Positions 15,955-23,452 of a stretch of 64,000 nt of DNA are shown here, in pieces (position 1 is the first letter of the stretch; each line of letters starts with the position of its first letter). The notes beneath the pieces are model-generated. The model saw only the letters and a list, made by a program, of their open reading frames with translations. It was not told the origin of the DNA and did no database searches. The stretch is from Paracoccus sanguinis. Its GTDB lineage: Bacteria > Pseudomonadota > Alphaproteobacteria > Rhodobacterales > Rhodobacteraceae. A program made the translations under genes and the position numbers. The stretch is taken from positions 1-64,000 of the forward strand of contig NZ_FNNA01000008.1 in the NCBI RefSeq assembly GCF_900106665.1, read 5' to 3'.

Positions 15955-16147
15955 TGGCGGCCTCCCGGTCGCCCGCACGTGGCCCGTAGAGCTTCTCCGC
16001 GAGCTGACGCACCAGCTCGCGCTCCGGCCAGGTCAGCCGGTCGTCGTCGACGGAGACGGCGAGCACACCCTCGTCGTGCCAGCCATCGCGCTTCACCTGG
16101 TCGGGATCCCTTCGCGTGCCGCCATATCCTTTCGGGTACCACCTCAT
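15947..16147 (-). CDS. Small phage protein, 66 residues, function unknown
   Basis: Starts MRWYPKGYGGTRRDPDQVKR at ATG 16145-16147, which overlaps the resolvase stop as ATGA. The sequence is basic at the N-terminus and helical at the C-terminus (WPERELVRQLAEKLYG). The longer frame upstream to 16345 is Arg/His-rich antisense-like material and is rejected. Overlaps on both sides make it a real operon member. The family is not recognised. Confidence 0.65.
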   Translation of the reverse strand: MRWYPKGYGGTRRDPDQVKRDGWHDEGVLAVSVDDDRLTWPERELVRQLAEKLYGPRAGDREAANG

Positions 16148-16665
16148 CCCAGGCCCCCATTCGTCTCGATGGCCCAGTGGAGGATGGCGATGGCGTCGGC
16201 CTCGTTGTCGTCGGCGGGTGAGAACCCGAGGGCGCGGGCCGCGGCAATCATCGCCTCCTTGGGAGCGTTGCCCTTGCCAGTGGCGTGCCGCTTGATGGTT
16301 CCGACCGGAACGCCCTCGTAAGGAACGCCGCGCAGTTCGGCCCACGATGTGAGCGTCGCCATCAGACCGCCGTAAATGTGGGCCGCGTCGGTCCCGGCGT
16401 GCCGGCGGACCTCTTCGAACCAGATCACGGCGATGGGCCCCGACAGCCGGTCGAGTTCGGTCAGCCAGTTGGTGAACCGCAGGTAGCGCATGCCACCGCC
16501 GTCGAATCGTCCGGGCCGGAAGCTGACCGTGCCGCTGGTGATCAGTCCGTCATGGCTGCGCATCGCCCAGCCGGTCGTGGTGCCGAGGTCGAGGGCGAGG
16601 ATGCAGGACCGGCTGATCGCGCCCGGTTCGGGGCGGACGTCCTGCGCGGGGATCGGTGTGTTCAT
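16144..16665 (-). CDS. RuvC-like Holliday junction resolvase
   Basis: A 173-residue RNase H-fold nuclease. The first acidic residue sits in CILALDLGTTTGWAM (Asp26), the Glu in VIWFEEVRRH, and the closing acidic pair in DDNEADAIAILHWA, matching the RuvC catalytic pattern. It would cut four-way or branched DNA during phage replication and recombination so that concatemers can be packed. It is the first gene of the leftward block RuvC-66aa-DUF6362-methyltransferases, directly downstream of the GGTTGGGAC repeat cluster. The start MNTPIPAQDVRPEP is the first ATG. Confidence 0.88.
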   Translation of the reverse strand: MNTPIPAQDVRPEPGAISRSCILALDLGTTTGWAMRSHDGLITSGTVSFRPGRFDGGGMRYLRFTNWLTELDRLSGPIAVIWFEEVRRHAGTDAAHIYGGLMATLTSWAELRGVPYEGVPVGTIKRHATGKGNAPKEAMIAAARALGFSPADDNEADAIAILHWAIETNGGLG

Positions 16666-17346
16666 CGTGAAGGCTCACAAGCTGTGGGCCTTCGGCTTCG
16701 GTCACCGCAAGATGTAGCATCCGGCGGTCCTCGGCCAAAGCGAAAACGACCAGGGACGACGCGGCCGGCGAAGATCGACGCGCTGCCCGTCCCGGTCCCA
16801 ACCTCCAAACGCGTGGTCCCAACCTTCGAGGGGGTTGGGACAGCCTTTTATCGTTTCACTCCAATGGCTTGAACGGATGTGGTCCCAACCTCGGTGTCCC
16901 CAACGGGGGTCCTTCTCTTTTCGTATAGAAAAACATGTTCCCGACCTTTTCCGTTCTCCCACATGAATGTGTAGCAAAAGGTTGGGACCACAGGGTGAGG
17001 TTGGGGACACCTTTGTTTTTGAACGACTTTTCGTGTCCCCGACCCCCTCGGGAGGTTGGGACAGGGTTGGGACCACGGGGGAGGTTGGGACAGAGCGTCG
17101 TTCCGAGGACGGTGCGAAAGCTCGAACGCTCAAGCGACGGCTAGGGGCGTAATTCCGTCGTTCGTTGTAGCTGCGACGGATAGGGCTCTACGTTCGGCTG
17201 TTGAACGCATGTTTGGTTGCAGGGGCTGGGGACATCGGGGAACAGAGAAGATTGTGGAATCGATTGAGAGCTAAGCAGGCGAATGTCGATCAGAGGGCCG
17301 GATCGTATAGCGTCCTCCCGCTGGCGCCTCGTCGGAGATTTCTGTT
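16666..17346. other. Long gene-free region between resolvase and defence-like operon
   Basis: About 680 bases without a convincing gene. The open frame 16702-17133 on the minus strand only reflects the repeats (recurrent Gly-Trp-Asp) and lacks a start context. The region is relatively T-rich around 16915-17030, holds the repeat cluster at 16794-17092, and lies between oppositely oriented genes, so an origin or regulatory role is likely. Confidence 0.6.
16794..17092. repeat. Cluster of 12 GGTTGGGAC-type repeats (iteron-like)
   Basis: Copies start at 16794, 16815, 16833, 16881, 16895, 16936, 16980, 16999, 17033, 17054, 17065 and 17083. The left copies are mostly GTCCCAACC, the right ones mostly GGTTGGGAC. 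Variants include GGGGAC and CCCGACC. Many are followed by CA or CCA. The density, mixed orientation and a T-rich core suggest protein binding sites, for example a replication origin or an operator array. Confidence 0.75.
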
Positions 17347-18048
17347 TTGCAAACAGTAGCTTTGCGATGCATACTCCCGTTTCAGGAGGCAAGTAAGCTG
17401 AAGACGTCTGCAGGTTCCAAAGATCGTCAAAGCGCCGTGAGACTTCTCGCATGCATCGTCGCAGGTGGCCGCCCGGCGAACCGCGACGAGTGGGGCGAGG
17501 AGGTCATTTCGGTTCTTGAGGGTCAGGCTCGTCTTCAAGCTCTCGACTTCTGGATGCGCTACCCGGACTACCTCGCGAACGAGTTGCTAAACACCTACGA
17601 GGCAGGAGGCGCGGGCCATCTTCTCACGACGGCGAGGCGCATCTTCGACGACCGGGAGCCAGACCTGCGGCACCTTCCAATGATCCGCTATCACTTCGGC
17701 GCCTACGAGCCCCTCGACAATGCGTTGTCGATCTTGAGGGCCACAGATCTTATCCGGATCGAAAGAACGGGCCAGCCGGGGAAGGTCAAGCAGCACGCCT
17801 ACCTGCTTACGCGCCACGGTCGCGATGCGCTGGAGACCTTGGCTGCAGAGGCGCCCGAGCTCGCTTGGTACCGCGATCGCGCGCTGCTCGTCGCAGAAGT
17901 CGCGGGCGTTCAGGGCGGCAGTAAGCTGAAGGATCGTCAGTACCTCCAAGAGGAATATGCCGATACCGATCTGTCCCAGCCTATACGACCGATCACCGCC
18001 CGTGTGTTGGAACGATTGCAGAAACTGGAAGGCGGGTGCGAGCCATGA
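17347..18048 (+). CDS. Adaptor-like protein of the three-gene ATPase/nuclease operon
   Basis: First gene of the operon, 233 residues as drawn. It is not assigned to a family. The middle (MIRYHFGAYEPLDNALSILRATDLIRIERTGQPGKVKQHAYLLTRHGRDALETLA) reads as a winged helix-turn-helix. The N-terminal part resembles small MC-type partners of ABC-ATPase conflict systems (LQALDFWMRYPDYLANELLN). The start is doubtful: the TTG at 17347 lies inside a palindrome (17342-17356), whereas AGGAGG at 17384-17389 points to an in-frame CTG at 17398; GTG 17437 is another choice. The stop overlaps the ATPase start as ATGA. Base composition is less GC-rich than the phage around it. Confidence 0.75.
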   Translation: MQTVALRCILPFQEASKLKTSAGSKDRQSAVRLLACIVAGGRPANRDEWGEEVISVLEGQARLQALDFWMRYPDYLANELLNTYEAGGAGHLLTTARRIFDDREPDLRHLPMIRYHFGAYEPLDNALSILRATDLIRIERTGQPGKVKQHAYLLTRHGRDALETLAAEAPELAWYRDRALLVAEVAGVQGGSKLKDRQYLQEEYADTDLSQPIRPITARVLERLQKLEGGCEP

Positions 18049-19976
18049 GCGGGAATTGGTTGGAGACGATAGCCGAGAAGTCGGACCTGCCGCCGCACGA
18101 GGCCAGCCAACGGCTCCGCAGGTGGGGGGTCGTTCCGGATCGCGCGGCGCGGCCTGCACCATCGTTCATCATCAAGCGTCTTGCGTTCTCTGGCGAGAAG
18201 AAGGGCAAGATACTGGGTCGCATCGATTTCGAATGGGGAGGGCTTGGGCCGGGGGTCTGGGCGGTCACTAGCGAGACCAACCTGCGGGGTAAGTCGACCG
18301 TTCTTGAGGTGATGCTCTGGTGTTTGCGGGGAAAGCCAAAGGGTTTGCAGGACGACGTTCGCAGTTGGCTTTCGCGCGTCGTCCTGGAGTTCGGCGTGGA
18401 AGCGGAGCGATACCGGGTTGCCTTTGATTTGGTCGATAACATGCCGAATGGCCGCCTTGAGCGGCTTGATCTGGACGGTGCATATCATGAGCTCGACCAC
18501 TTCACGTCCGACGAGGGCTTCGCCCTGGTGATGGCGCAGTTCATGATGGATGCTCTCGACCTCGAAGTTCTCCGGGCGATGCAGGGACCCACAGGAGAAA
18601 AGAAGGAAGTCGAGCACGGATGGCTCGCTCTCTCGAACGTCTTCTACCTAGGCGGTGAGCACATGGTGCTGTTGGGAGGAGATGTGCAGGCGGCCGGCCT
18701 GCCGGCGCGGCTCTTCCAAATGTATGTCGGGCTTCCTTGGGCGCACACCAAGGCAATGGTCACAACCGCGAAGAAAGAGCTCGATCAGAGGCGGACGAAC
18801 GCGGACCGAGCGACGCAACGATCTGAGGCCGAATCCAAGGAGGCCCGCGAGCGCCTCGAGCGGGAAATCGACATCGCGCGTAAGCAGTTGAATGCACTGC
18901 CCTCGGAGACGACGACGGCCGAGGCGTTGGCTCAAGCAGGTCATGCGGTCACGTCGGCGACGACCAAAATGGCCGACCTGCAGGCGCGCGCGACCAAGTC
19001 CGATGCGGATGCGGAGCAAATCATAGCGGAGGCTCTGGCAGACGAACGCGCCGTCAGAGATCTCCGTGAGTCGATCGTGGCATCGCGGTTCTTCAACGGC
19101 CTGAAGCCCAAATGCTGTCCGCGATGCGAGACCGAGGTACCGACAACCCGAGTCAAGGCGGAGGTCACTGACCTGGCCTGTTCGCTCTGTGCTGAAGCTA
19201 TTACCGAGGATCGTTTGGAAGACGTCAGCGAAGAGCTCGAAGCGGCGGAAGCCCGGGCCAGCGCATCAAAGGCCGCGGCAGATCGCGCGAAGTCGGCCCG
19301 ATCAGCGGCGCAATCGGCTTTGAAGGCAGCCAAGGAAGCGCTTGGCGCCGCGCAGGCCGAGCTTGCCGAGCTCGCAAAGGGGTCAGACTTTACGGCCAAG
19401 CGAAACGCTGAATTGGAGCTGGCCCGCCTCGAGGGTGCGCTGGAGGAACGGAGCACAGCGCCGAAGGAGACCGCGCCGGACCCCGACGCAGAACTGATCG
19501 CGGTTGCAGAGAAGGAGACGGCCAAAGCCTACGACGCGGGCCGGACGGACATCATCGACGCTCTGAATGCAGAGATCCTGCCACTCGCGCGCAGGCTCGG
19601 CATCGAAGCGCTTGAAAGCGTCACGCTCGATAGCGGCGGCAAGATGAAAGTGGAGAAAGGTGGGACGACCACGTCCTTCACCAAGGTAACGGCCGGGGAA
19701 CGGCTGAGGCTCCGCCTCGCGACCGCGGTCGCGCTCCTCCGGGTTGGCCGTCGGCTTGGGATTGGGCGTCACCCGGGCCTGCTTATCATCGACTCGCCCA
19801 GCAAGGAGGAGGTGACCAAGGTTAACCTCGAAGCCCTTCTCGTCGAGTTGCGGACTATCGCTGAAGAAATCGAAGATATGCAAGTCATCGTCGCAGGCAC
19901 CGACGCAGACGAGATCGTCCGCGCCCTCGGCGAAGAGCACTGCCGCACCGCGCGTGGTGAAGAGTATGTCTGGTAG
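18045..19976 (+). CDS. Rad50/SMC-like ATPase with zinc-hook motif
   Basis: A 643-residue ATPase from ATG 18045. Residues 1-45 are a short extra N-terminal module (ETIAEKSDLPPHEASQRLRRWG). The head has a Walker A-like TNLRGKST (about 78-85). Two long coiled coils (about 245-345 and 385-480) flank a hook with CCPRC (about 356-361) and CSLC (about 378-381). Then come a signature-like AGERLRLRLATAVALL and Walker B LLIIDSPSKEE (about 579). This is the build of Rad50/SbcC and of SMC-like ATPases in defence systems such as Lamassu and ABC-3C. It probably senses DNA ends or phage DNA and controls the nuclease encoded next. Walker A is atypical. Confidence 0.85.
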   Translation: MSGNWLETIAEKSDLPPHEASQRLRRWGVVPDRAARPAPSFIIKRLAFSGEKKGKILGRIDFEWGGLGPGVWAVTSETNLRGKSTVLEVMLWCLRGKPKGLQDDVRSWLSRVVLEFGVEAERYRVAFDLVDNMPNGRLERLDLDGAYHELDHFTSDEGFALVMAQFMMDALDLEVLRAMQGPTGEKKEVEHGWLALSNVFYLGGEHMVLLGGDVQAAGLPARLFQMYVGLPWAHTKAMVTTAKKELDQRRTNADRATQRSEAESKEARERLEREIDIARKQLNALPSETTTAEALAQAGHAVTSATTKMADLQARATKSDADAEQIIAEALADERAVRDLRESIVASRFFNGLKPKCCPRCETEVPTTRVKAEVTDLACSLCAEAITEDRLEDVSEELEAAEARASASKAAADRAKSARSAAQSALKAAKEALGAAQAELAELAKGSDFTAKRNAELELARLEGALEERSTAPKETAPDPDAELIAVAEKETAKAYDAGRTDIIDALNAEILPLARRLGIEALESVTLDSGGKMKVEKGGTTTSFTKVTAGERLRLRLATAVALLRVGRRLGIGRHPGLLIIDSPSKEEVTKVNLEALLVELRTIAEEIEDMQVIVAGTDADEIVRALGEEHCRTARGEEYVW

Positions 19977-19997
19977 GGGCAGATTGCGGGGTCAGGC

Positions 19998-21911
19998 GTG
20001 AATGCGCGAACGACCCTTGAGAGGAGCGTATCCGAAGGCAAGCCCCCTACGGTCAATGAGCTCGGCGGGGTCGGTGCAATCTTGGCTGAGCGAGACGCCA
20101 TCTTGGCGAGCCCGTTCCTTGATGTCCTGGTCGAGAGTATCGGGAGCGGATCGAAGGACGAACAGACGGCCCTCGCCGAACTCGTAGTGGACGGGTTTCG
20201 CATGGCCGATAGGCCTACGGTCTTCCGGGATGCGACTGAAGCGCTTCTGTCGCATCCCGACTTTCGAGCGCTGTCACGCGGCCATCTGGTAAAGGTTCTG
20301 ATCGACCGGGTCAGCGGACGACGGAATGGAAACGACGCGCTCATCGCGGCCTATGCGTTGGAGGCAATGTTCCGCCTTGGTCTAGAGGATCGCCGAGCAC
20401 GACTGGAGACTCTCCTGCTTTTTGAAGACCTTGACGCGGAAGACAACGGGCTGTTCCTACAGCACGCCGTCAGGATTGTCGGCGTGGCCTATCATCATTG
20501 GGGAGAGCCGGACTTGAGGGAAATCCTGATCCGGCTTCAAGCAAATGGCGAGGCGGCGGACGAGGCGGCGTTCGAACTTGCAATGATCGCCTTTGCGGAC
20601 GCGCTGAACGCCGACGACATGGCACACGTCGAGTCGATGATGCGCGACGCACGAGCACTGTTTCAGAGCGTCCTGAGGTACGACAGGGAGCGCCTCGACG
20701 CGGCCCTGCACGTGGCGGTGATAGATATCGTCTCGTCCTTTGCCGGAGACGACGTCGATGGGCTCGCCGATCGTATCGAAGAGCTCGGCCGGCTCTTGGC
20801 CGAGCGGCATGATCAGTTGGGGATCGGCGTTATGCCGAGCTGGCTCGCGCCGCGCATGGGCCGCGAGATTGAATGGTGGGCGCTGCTTCGGCTACTACGC
20901 TCAGTCGACAGTGACCTTCGCCGAGAGAGCTGGCTCGACGCCGGCAGGATCATGGAGCAGGTCCTTGCCGTCTACGATGCCGAGCGAACGGTCTCGATTG
21001 GCGGTGCCTTGCACACGCTCTTCGCGCCCCGGATTGAGGCAGCATTCATCCGGAGCCAAGGACTCGCGGCTCACCTCCAGGATCTTCTAGAAATTGAGGA
21101 TTGGACGCCCGAGGAGCGACCGGTCGCGGAGGCTCTGCAAGAGCAAATCACGAAGCGGGCGAAGGATAAATTTCCTTCGCGAATAGACGGGGAGGATGGC
21201 GCACTTTCTGAGCTCGGCGCCCTCCTCCAAGACCCTGCACTACTGAGCCAGATCCCCGAGCAGATGGCCCGCAAGCTGGAAGGCATGCTCGCAGATAAGA
21301 TTCGCGGCAAAAGAAGACGTTTGCGCCGCGATGTTCAGCGCGTTTGCCATTCGATCTCAGCAGGGCTGATCGATGCCGCTGACTATGGCGGCGAGGTTCG
21401 CACTGCGTTCGATGAATTGGTCCAGCAGGTCGTCGCCTTCTGCGATGATCGCCAGAACGCCGATCTGTCCCAGATGCCGGAGCGGGGCGCTTATCTAAGG
21501 AAAGCCGACGCGATCGAGAACGATCTCCAGCAGGACCTTCGGGAATGGTTGCGTGGCAACATGCCGGGTGTAGGGATCTTCCCGGAGGTGCCGGGCATGG
21601 CTGCTGGTCGGTCGGACCTATACATTGATTTCAGCGACACTCAGTTCGTAATCGAGCTGAAGCGGCATCATGGTGTCGTAAGCCAAGATGTCGCCCGCAG
21701 GTACCGTGCTCAGGCAGTTGCCTACCAGGCTACTGGGCCAAAGCTCGGGCTACTTGGCATACTCGAACTGGCCGATCGACCGGGGCCGCCCCCAAGTCTA
21801 GTCGAGTGCATCTGGAGCGACTCCCATGTGCCCGAGGGGAGTACCCTGATGAGGCACCTCGTCGTGTTCAAGGTTCCGGGCATGCTGAAGCCGCCATCAA
21901 AGATGACTTAG
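19998..21911 (+). CDS. Large helical protein with C-terminal PD-(D/E)XK nuclease domain
   Basis: A 637-residue protein starting at GTG 19998, 21 bases after the ATPase stop. The first about 500 residues are all-helical, with HEAT-repeat-like character and no recognised family. The C-terminal domain (about 515-630) shows a nuclease core: GRSDLYIDFSDTQFVIELKRHH gives the Asp and the ExK triad, followed by a Gln-containing helix (YRAQAVAY). This is the likely effector of the operon, cutting DNA (or possibly RNA) once released by the ATPase. I know no named system with this exact trio, so the function is inferred from architecture. Confidence 0.8.
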   Translation: MNARTTLERSVSEGKPPTVNELGGVGAILAERDAILASPFLDVLVESIGSGSKDEQTALAELVVDGFRMADRPTVFRDATEALLSHPDFRALSRGHLVKVLIDRVSGRRNGNDALIAAYALEAMFRLGLEDRRARLETLLLFEDLDAEDNGLFLQHAVRIVGVAYHHWGEPDLREILIRLQANGEAADEAAFELAMIAFADALNADDMAHVESMMRDARALFQSVLRYDRERLDAALHVAVIDIVSSFAGDDVDGLADRIEELGRLLAERHDQLGIGVMPSWLAPRMGREIEWWALLRLLRSVDSDLRRESWLDAGRIMEQVLAVYDAERTVSIGGALHTLFAPRIEAAFIRSQGLAAHLQDLLEIEDWTPEERPVAEALQEQITKRAKDKFPSRIDGEDGALSELGALLQDPALLSQIPEQMARKLEGMLADKIRGKRRRLRRDVQRVCHSISAGLIDAADYGGEVRTAFDELVQQVVAFCDDRQNADLSQMPERGAYLRKADAIENDLQQDLREWLRGNMPGVGIFPEVPGMAAGRSDLYIDFSDTQFVIELKRHHGVVSQDVARRYRAQAVAYQATGPKLGLLGILELADRPGPPPSLVECIWSDSHVPEGSTLMRHLVVFKVPGMLKPPSKMT

Positions 21912-22013
21912 CGGCTTGGTCTCGCTCAGTTCGATGGTTGGAGACGCACTGCAACCTGCGCGCATATGGCCACATGAACCGCGCCGGGTTTTCCGGAGGC
22001 TGATTGGGATTAG

Positions 22014-22922
22014 TTACGCGGCCATGTCTTCAGCTTCCAGAGCGGCGTAGAAGTTTGCCTCCGCTTCGGCCGGCGGGATGTTCCCGATCGGCTCGAGCAG
22101 GCGGCGGTTGTTGAACCAGTCTACCCATTCGAGGGTGGCATATTCGACAGCCTCGAAGTTGCGCCACGGCCCACGACGGTGGATGACCTCGGCCTTGAAC
22201 AGGCCATTGATCGTCTCCGCCAAGGCATTGTCGTAGCTATCGCCGACACTGCCGACGGAAGGTTCGATGCCGGCCTCGCCCAGCCTCTCGGTGTATTTGA
22301 TCGACAGGTATTGCGACCCGCGGTCGGAATGGTGGACGAGCCCCGCGCCCTTGGCTGGGCGGCGATCGTGGACAGCCTGTTCGAGGGCATCGAGAACGAA
22401 GCCTGCGTGGGCTGTTTGGCTCGCCCGCCAGCCGACGATCTTGCGGGCATAGGCATCGATGACGAAGGCGACATACACAAACCCCTTCCAGGTGGCGACG
22501 TAAGTGAAATCGCTGACCCAGAGCATGTTCGGCGCAGGCGCGCGGAACTGCCGGTTCACCTTGTCCAGCGGGCACGAGGCCTTCTTGTCGGGGATCGTAG
22601 TCTTGTGCGGCTTGCCCCGGATGATGCCTTGAATACCCATGTCCTTCATCAGTCTGGCGACTGTGCAACGGGCGACATCGAAGCCTTCCCGATCCAGCTG
22701 ACGCCAGACCTTACGCACGCCGTAGACGCGCCAGTTCTTTTCGAAGACACGCTCGATCTCGGGCCGCAGCGCTGCGTCGCGCCGGGTGCGATCCGACAAT
22801 CGGGCCGGATCGGCCCGCTTCGCCAGGTGATCGTAGTAGGTTGATGGGGCGATCGGCATAACCTTGCAGATCGGCTCGACCCCATGCTCACCGCGATGTT
22901 CGTCGATGAACCCGACCATCAC
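22014..22922 (-). CDS. IS3-family transposase OrfB (integrase domain)
   Basis: A 302-residue DDE transposase. The N-terminal HTH_21-like part ([15 protein letters not shown] type) is followed by the rve integrase core. Catalytic residues are Asp in WVSDFTYV, Asp in [10 protein letters not shown] and Glu in [13 protein letters not shown]. The closing block [19 protein letters not shown] is typical of IS3 group members. The start overlaps the OrfA stop (AAGTGATGG). In IS3 elements the active enzyme is usually an OrfAB fusion made by -1 frameshifting, but no clear slippery heptamer was seen here, so coupling or an unusual site may be used. Confidence 0.93.
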   Translation of the reverse strand: MMVGFIDEHRGEHGVEPICKVMPIAPSTYYDHLAKRADPARLSDRTRRDAALRPEIERVFEKNWRVYGVRKVWRQLDREGFDVARCTVARLMKDMGIQGIIRGKPHKTTIPDKKASCPLDKVNRQFRAPAPNMLWVSDFTYVATWKGFVYVAFVIDAYARKIVGWRASQTAHAGFVLDALEQAVHDRRPAKGAGLVHHSDRGSQYLSIKYTERLGEAGIEPSVGSVGDSYDNALAETINGLFKAEVIHRRGPWRNFEAVEYATLEWVDWFNNRRLLEPIGNIPPAEAEANFYAALEAEDMAA

Positions 22923-23242
22923 TTCGACCGGCGGTCGAGCTCCGCCATCGCAAAATACGCACTCGCCTTACGCAGGATCTCGTTTGCCTGGCGCAGTTCC
23001 CGGTTCTCCCGCTCCAGCGCCTTCATCTTCTCGGCCATGTCTGCCGGGATACCAGCGCGCTTTCCGCTATCGACCTCGGCCTTCTTGACCCACTCGTTCA
23101 GGGTCTGGGGCGCACAGCCGATCTTCGCGGAAATCGACATGACTGCCTGCCAGCGCGATCCATGCTGACCCTCATTGTCGAGAACCAGGCGCACTGCACG
23201 CTCGCGCACTTCGGGGGAAAACTTGTTCGTCGTCTTGCTCAT
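22919..23242 (-). CDS. IS3-family transposase OrfA
   Basis: A 107-residue protein beginning [20 protein letters not shown]. It has the HTH_Tnp_1 helix-turn-helix (about residues 8-60, [22 protein letters not shown]) and a leucine-zipper-like coiled coil ([21 protein letters not shown]), which bind the element ends and mediate assembly. It has full length for the group and an intact start 27 bases inside the right terminal repeat. Together with OrfB this is a complete transposition unit. Confidence 0.93.
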   Translation of the reverse strand: MSKTTNKFSPEVRERAVRLVLDNEGQHGSRWQAVMSISAKIGCAPQTLNEWVKKAEVDSGKRAGIPADMAEKMKALERENRELRQANEILRKASAYFAMAELDRRSK

Positions 23243-23413
23243 GATGCTCCATCCTACTCAGGAGTTGGAGCCTCCGGCAAACCCGGAGCGGTTCAACATG
23301 ACCTTCACTGAAGCGCGATTATAGAGTGTTCCGGACGATCCGGATCAGAAGATTCTGTAGAGTGCTTCAGGGCGCCAACGGCTCGCTGCTAAGCAGCAAC
23401 AGAGATGATCCCC

Positions 23414-23435
23414 ACGGTCCGTTTTGGGCCGTTTT
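23414..23435 (+). terminator. Possible terminator of the three-gene operon
   Basis: ACGGTCC-GTTTT-GGGCCGT forms a 7-bp stem with one G-T pair and is followed by TTT. It faces the plus strand between the IS and the primase stop. Before IS insertion it would have lain about 180 bases after the nuclease gene. A second dyad GCTGCT-A-AGCAGC is at 23385-23397. Confidence 0.5.
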
Positions 23436-23452
23436 GCAGTCTCAACACGAGC

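Larger units (their letters stand above)
21975..23295 (-). mobile_element. IS3-family insertion sequence, intact, 1321 bp
   Basis: Terminal inverted repeats of 27 bp with two mismatches lie at 21975-22001 and 23269-23295 (outer end TGAACCGC, inner part CCGGAGGCT). The element is flanked by ACA at 21972-21974 and 23296-23298, a 3-bp target duplication usual for IS3. It carries orfA and orfB on the minus strand. It landed 63 bases after the nuclease gene and did not damage it. Confidence 0.9.

Noticed and set aside
1-17000. Gene transfer agent cluster of Rhodobacteraceae
   Set aside because: The structural genes follow lambda order with GpA terminase, gpD and gpE families, not the HK97-type GTA set, and early and lysogeny genes are present.
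16794-17092. CRISPR array
   Set aside because: Repeat units are only 9-12 bases, occur in both orientations and have irregular spacing; no cas genes in the window.
16702-17133. 143-codon minus-strand frame across the GGTTGGGAC repeats
   Set aside because: Its recurrent Gly-Trp-Asp residues simply reflect the DNA repeats; no ribosome site and no domain.
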